A stretch of DNA of 64,000 bases from contig JACKNM010000008.1 of the NCBI GenBank assembly GCA_024234875.1, positions 1 through 64,000 of the forward strand. Direction: 5' to 3'. A program made the position numbers and the translations under genes. This document shows, piece by piece, positions 36,548 through 46,370 of this stretch; position 1 is the first letter of the stretch; every line of letters starts with the position of its first letter. The notes beneath the pieces were generated by a model. It searched no databases, was not told the DNA's origin, and saw only the letters and a list, made by a program, of their open reading frames with translations. The DNA comes from Ectothiorhodospiraceae bacterium. GTDB lineage: Bacteria; Pseudomonadota; Gammaproteobacteria; HK1.

Positions 36548-38128
36548 TCAGCGCAGGGTGAGCGCGAACCCGCCACCGGAGAGAAAACGCGCCTCCTGCT
36601 CGAAGTCGGTGCGCGTGAGCGGGTGCGCCTCCAGCCAGCGCGCAGGGAACTCGAGGGTCGCACCACGCTCGGACACCGTGAGGTGTAGGCGCGGCAGAGG
36701 CGCCGGGCTGCGGCTGCGATGCAACACCACCGCGAGGCGCAGCAGCAGGCACAGGCGCTGGGCGTTGGTGCGCGCGCGCGACGGCAGGCCGTCGAACACC
36801 GCCGACGGGAGCTTGCGCCGGTGCGCCCGCACCAGGGCAGCGAGGAGTCCCTGCTCGCGCCGCGAGAACCCGGCCATGTCGGCGTTCGCGATGAGGTAGG
36901 CACCGTGCTTGTGGTAGTGGGTGTGCGAGACCGCGAGACCGATCTCGTGCAACTTCGCCGCCCACCCGAGGAGCCACTCCGACTCCTCGTCGGCCAGGTT
37001 CCAGGCGTTCGCGACCTGCTGGCGGAGCACCTCGGCGGTGCGCTCGACGCGTGCCGCCTGGTCGAGATCGACATGGTGACGCTCGGCCAGCGCACGCACG
37101 GTACGGTCGCGGACATCCTCGTGGCGGATGCGCCCGAGCAGGTCGAACAACACCCCCTCGCGCAACGCCATCGCCGACACCGCCATCTCTTCGATGCCGA
37201 GCGCGCCGAAGCACGCGGTGAGCACCGCGAGGCCGCCCGCGAACACCGGGCGCCGGTCGTCCTTGAGCTCCTTGAGCGACAGGGCACGGATGTCGCCGGC
37301 GTCGATCGCCGCCTTGCGAACCCGCGCCAGCGCCCGCCGGGTGAGGACCTCACCACACCACCCGGCTGCCTGGGCGACGCCCGCGATGGCCCGTATCGTG
37401 CCGGAGCACCCGACCGCACCCTCCCAGCCCGCAGCCCGGAAGCGGGTCTCCACCGGCTCGAGCTCGGCGCGCGCCGCGAGCTCCGCCGCCTGCATCCGCA
37501 CCTTGTCGATCTTGCCGTCGGGGAAGAAGCGCTCGGTCATGCTCACGCAGCCCATGAACAGGCTCTCGCGATGCACCGGCTCGAACCCCTCGCCGACGAT
37601 GAGCTCGGTGCTGCCACCGCCGATGTCGACCACCAGCCGCCGGTGGCGGTCCGCGGCCAGAGAGTGCGCCACGCCGAGATAGATGAGACGCGCTTCCTCG
37701 CGACCGGCGATCACCTCGATGCGGTGACCGAGCCGGCCCTCGCCCTCCTCGAGGAAGGCAGCGCCGTTGCGGGCGACCCGCAGCGCGTTGGTGCCCACCG
37801 CGCGCACTGCCTCGCGGGGGAAGGTCCGCAGTCGCTCGCCGAACCGCGCGAGGCAGGCGAGCCCGCGCTCGAAGGCGGCCGGGGTGAGCTGCTTGTCGGC
37901 GTCGAGGCCGGCGCCGAGTCGCACCGGCTCGCGCAGGCGATCGATGACGTGGACGTCGCCCCCGCTCACCCGGGCGACCACCAGATGGAAGCTGTTCGAG
38001 CCCAGATCCACCGCCGCGAGCATCGGCGGCGGCGCGTCGTCACCGGGATGCCACCGCTGGTCGAAGTCGAGCGAAGCCTCGGCTCCGGCCACGCTGGCGA
38101 CGCCCTCGGATTCCGCGCCTTCGCTCAT
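36548..38128 (-). CDS. ppx: Exopolyphosphatase, Ppx/GppA family
   Basis: 526 residues. It hydrolyses polyphosphate (or pppGpp). Actin-like ATPase fold with the phosphate loops AAVDLGSNSFHLVVA (near residue 38) and LVVDIGGGSTELIVG (near 166), and an HD-like helical C-terminal domain (SHTHYHKHGAYLI, LLLRLAVVLHR). Overlaps the phoR stop by ATGA, so it is co-translated with the phosphate sensor, which fits a role in mobilising stored phosphate. Confidence 0.92.
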   Translation of the reverse strand: MSEGAESEGVASVAGAEASLDFDQRWHPGDDAPPPMLAAVDLGSNSFHLVVARVSGGDVHVIDRLREPVRLGAGLDADKQLTPAAFERGLACLARFGERLRTFPREAVRAVGTNALRVARNGAAFLEEGEGRLGHRIEVIAGREEARLIYLGVAHSLAADRHRRLVVDIGGGSTELIVGEGFEPVHRESLFMGCVSMTERFFPDGKIDKVRMQAAELAARAELEPVETRFRAAGWEGAVGCSGTIRAIAGVAQAAGWCGEVLTRRALARVRKAAIDAGDIRALSLKELKDDRRPVFAGGLAVLTACFGALGIEEMAVSAMALREGVLFDLLGRIRHEDVRDRTVRALAERHHVDLDQAARVERTAEVLRQQVANAWNLADEESEWLLGWAAKLHEIGLAVSHTHYHKHGAYLIANADMAGFSRREQGLLAALVRAHRRKLPSAVFDGLPSRARTNAQRLCLLLRLAVVLHRSRSPAPLPRLHLTVSERGATLEFPARWLEAHPLTRTDFEQEARFLSGGGFALTLR

Positions 38129-39441
38129 GCTGCCCCCGCGTCGACGATGCTGGTCACCACCCGCTCGGCAGGAAAGCAGCACGTGAACGTGCTCCCCTCG
38201 CCGGGGGTGCTGGTGACCTCGAGGTGCCCATCGTGACGCATCAGGACGTGTTTGACGATGGCGAGCCCGAGCCCCGTCCCGCCGACCTCGCGCGAGCGGG
38301 CCTTGTCCACGCGATAGAAGCGCTCGGTGAGGCGCGGCAGGTGCTCGGCGTCGATGCCGACGCCGGAATCGCTGACCTCGAATCGCCCGCCACCGTCCTC
38401 GTCGACGAGGAATCGCACCTGGATGTCGCCGCCGAGCGGGGTGTAGTGCACGGCGTTCACGGCGATGTTCGAGAACGCGCTGTAGATCTCCGCCTCGTCG
38501 CCGAGCAGCGTCGACTCGACGTCGGTCTGGACCGAGATCGCGTGCCGACCGGCACTGAGGTCGCGCAGGTCGTCGGCCAACCGACGCAGCAAGTCGCCGA
38601 CCTTCACCACATTGCGCGGGGCGCCACCGGGCTCGTTCTCCATCCGCGACAGCCGCAACAAGTCCTCGACGATGCGCGACATCCGCTCGGCCTGCTCCGA
38701 CATCTGTCGCAGCGGCCGCTCGTACTGGGCCGGCATGGTGTCGTCGTCGGTCATCGTCTCGAGGTAACCGACCAGCACCGTGAGGGGGGTGCGCAGCTCG
38801 TGGGACACGTTGGCGATGAAATCCCGCCGCACCTGCTCGAGCTGGATCACGCGGGTCACGTCGCGAACCAGCAGCAGCGACCGCTGGTCGTCGTAGGGCG
38901 CGATCCGCACCACCAGATGCCGCCCGCTGTCGGCCGGCGAGTCGAGGTCCAACGGGCGGTCGAAGCGACCGGCCGAGACGTAGTCGGCGAATGCCGGGCT
39001 GCGCACGAGGTTCGCGATCGGCTGACCGATGTCCTGGGCGCGCCGCAACCCGAGCAGCTCCTCGGCCATCGGATTCATCCACACGATCTCGCCGCCCTCG
39101 CGCAGGATGACCGCGCCGTCCGGTGCCGCGCTGGCGGCGCGCTCGAAGCCCCGTAGTGCCCGCCGCAGCCGCTTCTTGCGGTCTCGATTCTTCCGCCGCA
39201 GCCGCTCCACGGTCACGAAGACGTCGTGCCACAGCCCGAAGGTCGGCCGCAGCTCGACACCGGGGCGACGCTCGAGCCAGCGCCGCAGACGCTCGAGATG
39301 CCAGAGCTGCCAGCCGAGATAGGCGGCCGCACCGAGCAGCAGGAAGGCCGCCGGCCGCCCGACGCCCCATCCCAGCCCGAGCAACCCGAGTGCCGTCGCG
39401 AGCACCCAGCCCAGCTCCCGGCGGTAGCCGCGCCCGATCAT
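38125..39441 (-). CDS. phoR: Phosphate sensor histidine kinase PhoR
   Basis: 438 residues. Two membrane helices (about residues 10-42), a short positively charged linker, a PAS domain (AASAAPDGAVILREGGEIVWMNPMAEELLG), a HisKA domain with FIANVSHELRTPLT (phosphorylated His near 216) and an ATPase domain with N box NIAVNAVHYTP, DSGVGID and GGTGLGLAIVKHV. No large periplasmic sensor, as is usual for PhoR, which reads the Pst/PhoU state. Confidence 0.94.
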   Translation of the reverse strand: MIGRGYRRELGWVLATALGLLGLGWGVGRPAAFLLLGAAAYLGWQLWHLERLRRWLERRPGVELRPTFGLWHDVFVTVERLRRKNRDRKKRLRRALRGFERAASAAPDGAVILREGGEIVWMNPMAEELLGLRRAQDIGQPIANLVRSPAFADYVSAGRFDRPLDLDSPADSGRHLVVRIAPYDDQRSLLLVRDVTRVIQLEQVRRDFIANVSHELRTPLTVLVGYLETMTDDDTMPAQYERPLRQMSEQAERMSRIVEDLLRLSRMENEPGGAPRNVVKVGDLLRRLADDLRDLSAGRHAISVQTDVESTLLGDEAEIYSAFSNIAVNAVHYTPLGGDIQVRFLVDEDGGGRFEVSDSGVGIDAEHLPRLTERFYRVDKARSREVGGTGLGLAIVKHVLMRHDGHLEVTSTPGEGSTFTCCFPAERVVTSIVDAGAA

Positions 39442-39558
39442 CGTGGCCCCTCCGCGGCCGGTCGAGGTGCCCGCCGCCGCCAGCCACGAGCTGGCTCGAA
39501 CTGATGTCTCGGCTCGTCCATGGACGGTGAAGGGATCCCCGCGGGGTCGCCGGCCGGA

Positions 39559-40284
39559 TCAGGCCTCGCGCGAGAAGCGATAGCCGGTGCCGTGGACGGT
39601 CTGGATGAAACGGTCGAACGATTCCGGCGTCAGCGCCTTGCGCACACGCCGGATGTGGACGTCGACGGTGCGCTCCTCGACGTAGACCTGGCTGCCCCAC
39701 ACGCTGTCGAGGAGCTGCGAGCGCGTGAACACCCGCTCGGGGTGGCTCATGAAGAAGTGCAGCATCCGGAACTCGATGGGCCCCATCCTGACAGGTTGGC
39801 CATTCGCAGTCACCCGATGGCTGACCGGGTCGAGCCGAAGGCCGTCGACCTCGATCGGCTCGTCGTCACCGACCTTGGCGGTGCGACGTAGCACGGCGCG
39901 AATGCGGGCGAGGAGCTCGCGCACCGAGAACGGCTTGCCGACGTAGTCGTCGGCCCCGACCTCGAACCCCTTGATCCGGTCCTCTTCCTCGGCTCGCGCG
40001 GTGAGCAGGATGATGGGCAGGGAGCGCGTCTGCTCCTCGCGGCGCAGGCGGCGGGCGAGCTCGAGGCCGCTCACCCCCGGCAGCATCCAGTCGAGGAGCA
40101 CCAGATCCGGCCGATGGTCCCGTACCGCCGCGTAGCCGCTGGTGGCGTCGTCGGCGACGCTGGTGACGAAGCCGACCCGTTCCAGCGCATCGCGCACCAT
40201 GTCCCGGATCGCCGGCTCGTCCTCCACGATGAGGATGTGCTTGCTCAACGTCTCGGCCGCCCTCGAAACCTGCTCCTCGGGCAT
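39559..40284 (-). CDS. phoB: Phosphate response regulator PhoB
   Basis: 241 residues. Receiver domain with HILIVEDEPAIRD, phospho-acceptor Asp in VLLDWMLPG and Lys in GKPFS, then a winged-helix domain (GPIEFRMLHFFMSHPERVFTRSQLLDSVWG, RTVDVHIRRVRKAL), all typical of PhoB. Start could be ATG at 40284, the TTG at 40305, or the TTG that begins LSKHILIVEDE; 40284 is a compromise. It starts 84 bases after hrpA ends, same strand. Confidence 0.93.
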   Translation of the reverse strand: MPEEQVSRAAETLSKHILIVEDEPAIRDMVRDALERVGFVTSVADDATSGYAAVRDHRPDLVLLDWMLPGVSGLELARRLRREEQTRSLPIILLTARAEEEDRIKGFEVGADDYVGKPFSVRELLARIRAVLRRTAKVGDDEPIEVDGLRLDPVSHRVTANGQPVRMGPIEFRMLHFFMSHPERVFTRSQLLDSVWGSQVYVEERTVDVHIRRVRKALTPESFDRFIQTVHGTGYRFSREA

Positions 40285-40299
40285 TTCAACCGCCGTTTG

Positions 40300-40317
40300 T
40301 TGCAAAAATTTGACGGT
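40300..40317 (-). promoter_or_regulatory. Weak Pho-box-like element upstream of phoB
   Basis: On the minus strand CCGTCAA-ATTT-TTGCAAC has the 7-4-7 layout and AT-rich spacer of a Pho box, in a locally AT-rich patch; but only the first heptamer resembles CTGTCAT (5 of 7). Autoregulation of phoB by PhoB is known in other bacteria. Low confidence. Confidence 0.25.
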
Positions 40318-40368
40318 TTCGGGAATCCGCGAGCTGCGCCCGCCGTCGGCTGCGGTGGCGCCTGCGGG

Positions 40369-43300
40369 TCAACTCGCCACCCGTGACCACTGCGCATCCA
40401 GGCGTTGCCGGGAGATCGGCTCCGCGGTGCCGAGCTCCTGGGCGAATACCGACACGCGCAGCTCCTCGACCATCCACCGGTAGCGCTCGAGCTCGCCGTC
40501 GCGCTTGCCGCGCTCACGGTGGCCCCTTGCCCGCACCAGGTATCGCTCCCACAGCGGGCGCACGTGCTCGAGGCGGCTGCCGTCGCGCGCGCCGCCGGCA
40601 CCGAGCCGGGTGAGCCGGGTCTCGATCGCGCGCAGGTAGCGCGGATAGTCGCGCAGCGCGGCGAGGGGAACCGTGCCGAGGAAACCGCGGTGGACCAGGT
40701 GCACGAGTTGCTCGTCGATGTCGGCCAGGCTCTCCGCGGGGGCCCGCAGCTCGGGCGCACCATGCGCGGAGCGCACCTGGTGGTGAATCGTGAGGATCTC
40801 GCGCACCAGCGCCCGTACCTCCTCGACGCCGGCGTCGAGATTCGCCCGGGCGCGGGCGAGCAGGCGCTCGAAGGCGTCCGCGTCCCGCACCACCGCGGTC
40901 GCATCGCCGACGGCGAGTCGCAGCGCCGCATCGACGAGGTCGGCGGCGAGCTCCGCGCCGGCCCCGCCCGGGGGCCCCGGTCGCATCGACGCCGCCGCGA
41001 GCAGCCCCGGCGCCGGCGGCGCCAACGCGTAGAGCAGGCACAGCCGATCGTCGTGCGCGACGTCTCGACGGTGGCGCGCGGTGTCGCGCGCCATCTGCAG
41101 CATCACCAGTCGGAGCACCCCGGCCCGCGACGCCTGCGCCGCCGCGTCCGGCGTCGCCATGCGCACCAGCTCCACCGCGTCACCGCGGTCGACCAGGGCC
41201 GGGTACTCCTCCGCCGGGCGACCGTCGCGCACCACCCCCACCGCCTCGGGGATCGCGCCGAACACCCAGCGCGTCGCCCGCGTCCCGACCGCGGTCACCG
41301 GCAGGGCGCGCGCCGGCGCGCCCGCGATGGCGCCGAGCTCGCGCTGCAGCCGCAGCAGGTCGCGGCCCTGGGCCCGGACCTCACCGTCGGAATCCACCAC
41401 GCGAAAGTTCATGCACAGGTGATCCGGCAGCTCGGACGGCAGGATCTCGGGGCGCCAGGGGGCGCTCGGCACACTCACCCCGTGGACGGTGCGCAGATGC
41501 TCGGCCAGCGCGCTGGCCAGGGAGCCGGCCGGGGTGTAGCGGCGGGCGACGAAGCCGGCCGCGGTCTCCGGCAGAGGCACCAGCTCGCGGCGCGTCGACT
41601 TCGGCAGCGCGCGCAGCATCGCGAGCACTCGCTCCTCCAGTCGGCCCGGTACCAGCCACTCGAACGGCTCCGGCTCGAGCTCGCGCACCAGCGAGAGCTC
41701 GACCACCGCGGTGATCCCGTCGTCCGGCTCTCCGGGGGAGAATCGGTACTCGAGCCCGATGTCTGCGCCACCGACGGCGATCCGGTCCGGAAACGCCTCG
41801 GCCCACGCCGCGTCGGGCTCGCGCCGGCGCACCGCGGTCTCGGTCATCTCCAGGCACCCCGGGTCCTCGCGCTCGGCTCGGCGCCGCCAGGCCTCGAAGG
41901 TGGCACCGTCGAGCACGTCCTCGGGGACCACACGGTCGTAGAAGGCGTGGACCGCGTCGTCGTCGACGAGCACGTCGGGGCGTCGGAGCTTCTGGTCGTA
42001 CTCGCGCAACGACGCCACCAGGCCCCGATTCCAGGCGAGCGAGCGGCCGCCGCCGGCGTATCTCCCCTCGACCAGGGCGGAGCGAAGGAACATCTCGCGC
42101 GCATCCGGCCGCGAGACCCCGGCGAACCGCACCCGCCGCCGCGGCACCAGGGTCAGGCCATGCAGCGCGGTCTGCTCGTAGACCATGGGCTCGGCGCGAG
42201 CGGCATCCCAATGGGCGCCGAAGTGCCCTCGGCGCAGCAGATCTCCGGCTGCCTTCTCCACCCATTCCGGACGGATGTTCGCCACCCGGTGCGCGTAGGG
42301 CTGGGTGGTCTCGACGATCTCGGCCGCCACCACCCACTTCGCCGCCTTGCCGTAGAGCCCGGACCCCGGGCCGATGCGGAAGGTCAGATCACGGACCCCG
42401 CTGTACTCGCGCTCGCCCACTCGAAAGCCGACGTTGCGCAGCAACCCCGCCACCAGCGCGCGATGAAGTCGGGCGTACGGCGCGCCGCGCGCGCCGATGT
42501 GGAGCCCCGCCTCGCGCGCCAGACCGGCGAGCTGCTCGTGGACGTCCTGCCACTCCCGCAGCCGTCGCGCCGAGAGGAAGCCGCGGCGGCACCAGGCCTC
42601 CAGCTCACGTCGCCGCGACGACCGAGCCTGCTCACGAAAGGCGTCCCAGAGCGCGAGCATGGTGTTGAAGTCGGAACGCTCGTCGGCGTGGCGGCGGTGG
42701 GCGAGGTCGGCATGCGCCTCCTTTCCCGGCGGGCGCTCGCGGGGGTCGGGCACCGCCAGCCCCGCGGCAACCACCAGCATGTCGGACAGGCATTCCTCCT
42801 CGGCGGCCGCGACCAGCATCCGGCCGACGCGCGGATCGAGCGGGAGGCGCGCGAGTTGCCGCCCGAGATCGGTGAGACGCTCGTCCGCGTCGAGCGCCCC
42901 GAGCTCGGTGAGCAGGCGCAGACCGTCGTTCACGAACCTGCGGTCCGGCGCGTCGAGGAACGGAAAGTCCTCCAGCCCGTGGATGCCGAGCGCGCGCATG
43001 GTGAGCAGGACCGAGGCGAGGTCACAGCGCTGAATCTCCGGCTCGGGGAATGCCGGCCGCGTCAGGTAGTCCTCCTCGGTGTACAGCCGAACGCAAACTC
43101 CGGGGCCGACACGACCACACCGCCCGGCCCGCTGGTCGGCCGCCGCCCGCGCGATCGGCTCGACCGGCAACCGCTGCACCGTCGAGCGATGGCTGTGACG
43201 AGAGATCCGCGCGAGCCCCGCGTCGACCACGTACCGGATACCGGGCACGGTGAGCGAGGTCTCGGCGATGTTGGTGGCGAGCACCACCCGGCGCCCGGTG

Positions 43301-44397
43301 TGCGGCGTGAAGATGCGTGCCTGCTCCGAGACCGGGAGTCGCGCGAACAGCGGCAGCACCTCGAGTCCGCGCGGGCCGCTGGCGCGCAGGGCGTCCGCGG
43401 TCTCGCGGATCTCGCGCTCGGTGGCGAGGAAGGCGAGCACGTCGCCCGGACCCTCGGCGCAGAGGTCGGCGACCGTCTCGGCGACGGCACCGGGCAGATC
43501 CGAGAGCTCGGGATCGAACGGCCGATAGCGCACCTCCACTGGATAGGAGCGCCCACTCACCTCCACCACCGGCGCGCCGTCGAAGAAGGCGCTGAAACGC
43601 TCGGCATCGATGGTCGCCGAGCTGAGGATGACCTTCAGATCCCGGCGGCGCTCGACGAGTCGGCGCAGATACCCGAGCAGGAAGTCGATGTTCAGGCTCC
43701 GCTCGTGGGCCTCGTCGACGATGATCGCGTCGTAGGCCGACAGCTCCGGGTCGGCCTGGATCTCGGCCAGCAGGATGCCGTCGGTCATCACCTTGACCAG
43801 GCTGTCCTCGCCGACCTGGCGGTCGAACCGGACCTGGTAGCCGACGGTCGCCCCGGGCCGGGAGCCGAGCTCCTGCGCGATGCGCTCGGCGACCGCGCGA
43901 GCGGCGATCCGTCGCGGCTGGGTGTGCCCGATGAGCCCCGCGCCACCGAGCCCGAGGCCGAGGAGGATCTTCGGTAGCTGGGTCGTCTTCCCCGAGCCGG
44001 TGGCGCCACAGACCACGGTCACCGCGCCGCGGGCGACCGCGGCCTCGATGTCGGCCACCGCGGCGGCGATCGGCAAATCGGGCGCGATGGTGGGCCGCGG
44101 GAGGCGGGCGATGCGGGCCTCGCGCCGGGCCACCGAGCGCCGCACCGCGGTCTCGAGCCGCCGCCAGTCGCCCGGTCGGCGGCGGCGACGCAGCCTCGCC
44201 CAACGCGCGCGCAGCCGACCCTGATCGACGCGCATGGTGCGGTCGATCAGATCCGCCATCTCGCGCGCGGAGAGACCCCGTGACGCGGCGTCCGCGCGGA
44301 GCTCGGGCGGCGGCGCGCCCTCGGCGTCCGAGCCGCGGCTGGTCTCGCCGGGGAAGGCGGTGTCGCCGTGCCGGTCGGCCGGTCCAATCGCCATCAT
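40369..44397 (-). CDS. hrpA: ATP-dependent RNA helicase HrpA (DEAH family)
   Basis: 1342 residues, slightly longer than E. coli HrpA. Helicase motifs: CGATGSGKTTQLPK (near 130), VDEAHERS (near 227), LSSATIDAERFS, ATNIAETSLTVPGI, QRAGRCGRVGPGVCVRLY, followed by the winged-helix and OB regions (HA2, DUF3418) of HrpA. It takes part in rescue of stalled ribosomes and mRNA processing. The start at 44397 has GGAGGTGA about 10 bases upstream; two ATG codons follow each other. Its 5' end faces the SRAP gene across 56 bases. Confidence 0.95.
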   Translation of the reverse strand: MMAIGPADRHGDTAFPGETSRGSDAEGAPPPELRADAASRGLSAREMADLIDRTMRVDQGRLRARWARLRRRRRPGDWRRLETAVRRSVARREARIARLPRPTIAPDLPIAAAVADIEAAVARGAVTVVCGATGSGKTTQLPKILLGLGLGGAGLIGHTQPRRIAARAVAERIAQELGSRPGATVGYQVRFDRQVGEDSLVKVMTDGILLAEIQADPELSAYDAIIVDEAHERSLNIDFLLGYLRRLVERRRDLKVILSSATIDAERFSAFFDGAPVVEVSGRSYPVEVRYRPFDPELSDLPGAVAETVADLCAEGPGDVLAFLATEREIRETADALRASGPRGLEVLPLFARLPVSEQARIFTPHTGRRVVLATNIAETSLTVPGIRYVVDAGLARISRHSHRSTVQRLPVEPIARAAADQRAGRCGRVGPGVCVRLYTEEDYLTRPAFPEPEIQRCDLASVLLTMRALGIHGLEDFPFLDAPDRRFVNDGLRLLTELGALDADERLTDLGRQLARLPLDPRVGRMLVAAAEEECLSDMLVVAAGLAVPDPRERPPGKEAHADLAHRRHADERSDFNTMLALWDAFREQARSSRRRELEAWCRRGFLSARRLREWQDVHEQLAGLAREAGLHIGARGAPYARLHRALVAGLLRNVGFRVGEREYSGVRDLTFRIGPGSGLYGKAAKWVVAAEIVETTQPYAHRVANIRPEWVEKAAGDLLRRGHFGAHWDAARAEPMVYEQTALHGLTLVPRRRVRFAGVSRPDAREMFLRSALVEGRYAGGGRSLAWNRGLVASLREYDQKLRRPDVLVDDDAVHAFYDRVVPEDVLDGATFEAWRRRAEREDPGCLEMTETAVRRREPDAAWAEAFPDRIAVGGADIGLEYRFSPGEPDDGITAVVELSLVRELEPEPFEWLVPGRLEERVLAMLRALPKSTRRELVPLPETAAGFVARRYTPAGSLASALAEHLRTVHGVSVPSAPWRPEILPSELPDHLCMNFRVVDSDGEVRAQGRDLLRLQRELGAIAGAPARALPVTAVGTRATRWVFGAIPEAVGVVRDGRPAEEYPALVDRGDAVELVRMATPDAAAQASRAGVLRLVMLQMARDTARHRRDVAHDDRLCLLYALAPPAPGLLAAASMRPGPPGGAGAELAADLVDAALRLAVGDATAVVRDADAFERLLARARANLDAGVEEVRALVREILTIHHQVRSAHGAPELRAPAESLADIDEQLVHLVHRGFLGTVPLAALRDYPRYLRAIETRLTRLGAGGARDGSRLEHVRPLWERYLVRARGHRERGKRDGELERYRWMVEELRVSVFAQELGTAEPISRQRLDAQWSRVAS

Positions 44398-44453
44398 TCG
44401 GTCCAAGTCACCTCCGACGCACCATCGGGGCGCCGGGTGTACGATCCACGCCC

Positions 44454-45128
44454 ATGTGTGGGCGCTATGCATTGCGCGTCTCGGCTCCCGAGGTGGCGCG
44501 AATCCTCGGCCTGGAGACAGTCGGGTCGATTGAGCCGCGATTCAACATCGCGCCGACCCAACCGGTCCTCGCCTGCCGGGTCGACGCCCGCGGCACGCGG
44601 GCGGTGAGCGTGCTCCGCTGGGGGCTGATACCTCACTGGGCGCGGGACGACAAGTCAGCCTACCGGATGATCAACGCGCGTGCCGAGACCGCAGCCGCCC
44701 GCCCCGCCTTCCGCGTGGCCCTGCGTCGCCGGCGCTGCCTGGTCCCCGCCGACGGTTACTACGAGTGGCAAGCCGGCCCGAGCGGCAAGCAGCCGTGGTT
44801 CTTCCACCTCGACGACGACCGTCCGTTCTGCTTCGCGGGCATCTGGGAGCGTTGGGATCGCGGGCCAGACGGCCCCGTCGAGTCCTGCGCGATCCTCACC
44901 ACCGCACCATCGGCGCTCGCGGCCGAGATTCACGACCGCATGCCGGTCATCGTCCGCCCCGAGGACTACGCGACCTGGCTCGACCCGGGCATCCACGACC
45001 CGGCCGCCCTCGCTCCGCTGCTGCGGCCCTACGACGAGCCGGAGCTGGTCGTCCATCCGGTGAGTCGCTGGGTGAACAGCCCGGCTCACGACGATCCACG
45101 CTGCACCGAGCCCGCCCCCAGCGTCTGA
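44454..45128 (+). CDS. SRAP family abasic-site protein (YedK/HMCES)
   Basis: 224 residues. SRAP proteins form a covalent crosslink to abasic sites in single-stranded DNA through the amino-terminal Cys. Here MCGRYA gives Cys2, with PRFNIAPTQ, LRWGLIPHWA, INARAETAAARPAFR, RCLVPADGYYEWQ (Glu of the active site) and AEIHDRMPVIV (His) all conserved. The start at 44454 is fixed by the need for Cys at position 2. Divergent from hrpA. Confidence 0.94.
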   Translation: MCGRYALRVSAPEVARILGLETVGSIEPRFNIAPTQPVLACRVDARGTRAVSVLRWGLIPHWARDDKSAYRMINARAETAAARPAFRVALRRRRCLVPADGYYEWQAGPSGKQPWFFHLDDDRPFCFAGIWERWDRGPDGPVESCAILTTAPSALAAEIHDRMPVIVRPEDYATWLDPGIHDPAALAPLLRPYDEPELVVHPVSRWVNSPAHDDPRCTEPAPSV

Positions 45129-45137
45129 GAGCGGGCG

Positions 45138-45157
45138 CGGGACCGGCGCCGGTCCCG
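45138..45157. terminator. Palindromic hairpin after the SRAP gene
   Basis: A perfect 20-base palindrome centred at 45147/45148 starts 10 bases after the SRAP stop, able to form an 8-base stem with a 4-base loop. No T tract. Its right end touches the first Pho box unit. Confidence 0.45.
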
Positions 45158-45194
45158 TCACATCACTGTCACAACTTCGCGGTATTCATGTCAC
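45155..45194 (+). promoter_or_regulatory. Phased Pho boxes (PhoB binding sites) upstream of pstS
   Basis: CCGTCAC (45155-45161), 4 bases, CTGTCAC (45166-45172), and ATGTCAC (45188-45194) lie on an 11-base grid, with a degenerate unit at 45177. This is the known direct-repeat layout of PhoB sites (CTGTCAT consensus). About 10 bases downstream is TTAAAA (45204-45209), a possible -10 box, as expected for a PhoB-activated promoter without a -35 box. That box lies in a 7-3-7 inverted repeat (45199-45215). Confidence 0.8.
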
Positions 45195-45294
45195 ATCCGC
45201 ACCTTAAAAAGGTGCCCGCAAGACCAGCGCCGTCGCCGCCGCGCCACGCGCCGACGACCAGCGCGTCATCAACCCTTGCGGAGAAGGTACAGAC

Positions 45295-46347
45295 ATGCGA
45301 CCGACCAAGACCCTCGCCGCCATCGCCGCCGCCACCCTGGCCGCGACGGCCGCGCCGAGCACCAGTGCCCAGACCGGGCGCGACTACATCAGCATCGTCG
45401 GCTCCTCGACGGTCTATCCGTTCGCCACCGTGGTCGCCGAGCAGTTCGGCAAGACCTCGACCTTCAAGACCCCGAAGATCGAGTCCACCGGCTCCGGCGG
45501 CGGTCTCAAGCTCTTCTGCGAGGGCGTCGGTGTGCAGCACCCCGACATCACCAACGCCTCGCGCCGAATCAAGGCCTCCGAGATCGAGCGCTGCGCCAAG
45601 AACGGCGTCAAGGAGATCGTCGAGGTCAAGGTCGGCTACGACGGCATCGTGTTCGCCAACTCGAAGGCCGCGCCCCAGGTGAAGCTCACCCGCAAGGAGC
45701 TCTGGCTCGCGCTGGCCAAGCAGGTGCCGGCCGCGAACGGTTCCGGCCTGGTCGACAACCCCTACACCCGGTGGTCCGAGATTCGCGCCGACCTCCCCGA
45801 CGCCAAGATCGAGGTCCTCGGCCCGCCGCCGACCTCCGGCACCCGCGACGCCTTCGTCGAGCTGGTGATGGACGAGGGCTGCGCCGAGTTCCCGGTGGTC
45901 AAGGCCCTGGACAAGAAGGCGATGAAGACCGTCTGCCAGACCGTGCGCGAGGACGGCGGCTACGTCGAGGCGGGCGAGAACGACAACCTCATCGTGCAGA
46001 AGCTCGAGGCCAATCCCGCCGCCTTCGGAATCTTCGGCTTCAGCTTCCTCGACCAGAACGCCGACAAGCTGCAGGGTGCGCTGGTCGAGGGTGTGGAGCC
46101 GACCTTCGACAACATCGCCGACGGCAGCTACTCGGTGTCGCGACCGCTCTACTTCTACGTGAAGAAGGCGCACGTCGGCGTCATCCCGGGGATGAAGGAG
46201 TACCTGGACGAGTTCGCCAGCGAGCGCGCCTGGGGTCCGGAGGGCTACCTCGCGGACAAGGGCCTGATCCCGATGCCGGACGCGGAGCGGACGCGGTTCC
46301 GCGGCGACATCGCGGCGATGAAGAACGTCGATCTGGCGGCGAAGTAG
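45295..46347 (+). CDS. pstS: Phosphate-binding periplasmic protein PstS
   Basis: 350 residues. Signal peptide (to about residue 25, cleavage after TSA). Phosphate-binding loops VGSSTVYPF, STGSGGG and TSGTRDAF are present, as are DITNASRRI and the conserved GIFGFSFLDQN. Several Cys are likely disulfide-bonded. GGAGAAGG lies before the ATG. It delivers phosphate to PstCAB. Separated from pstC by an 88-base gap with a stable hairpin. Confidence 0.95.
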   Translation: MRPTKTLAAIAAATLAATAAPSTSAQTGRDYISIVGSSTVYPFATVVAEQFGKTSTFKTPKIESTGSGGGLKLFCEGVGVQHPDITNASRRIKASEIERCAKNGVKEIVEVKVGYDGIVFANSKAAPQVKLTRKELWLALAKQVPAANGSGLVDNPYTRWSEIRADLPDAKIEVLGPPPTSGTRDAFVELVMDEGCAEFPVVKALDKKAMKTVCQTVREDGGYVEAGENDNLIVQKLEANPAAFGIFGFSFLDQNADKLQGALVEGVEPTFDNIADGSYSVSRPLYFYVKKAHVGVIPGMKEYLDEFASERAWGPEGYLADKGLIPMPDAERTRFRGDIAAMKNVDLAAK

Positions 46348-46370
46348 GCCACCTCGACGTGTCCTCGGAT

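Noticed and set aside
40405..43977. Open frame of about 1190 codons on the + strand opposite hrpA
   Set aside because: Shadow of hrpA in a GC-rich genome: no recognisable motif and no ribosome site.
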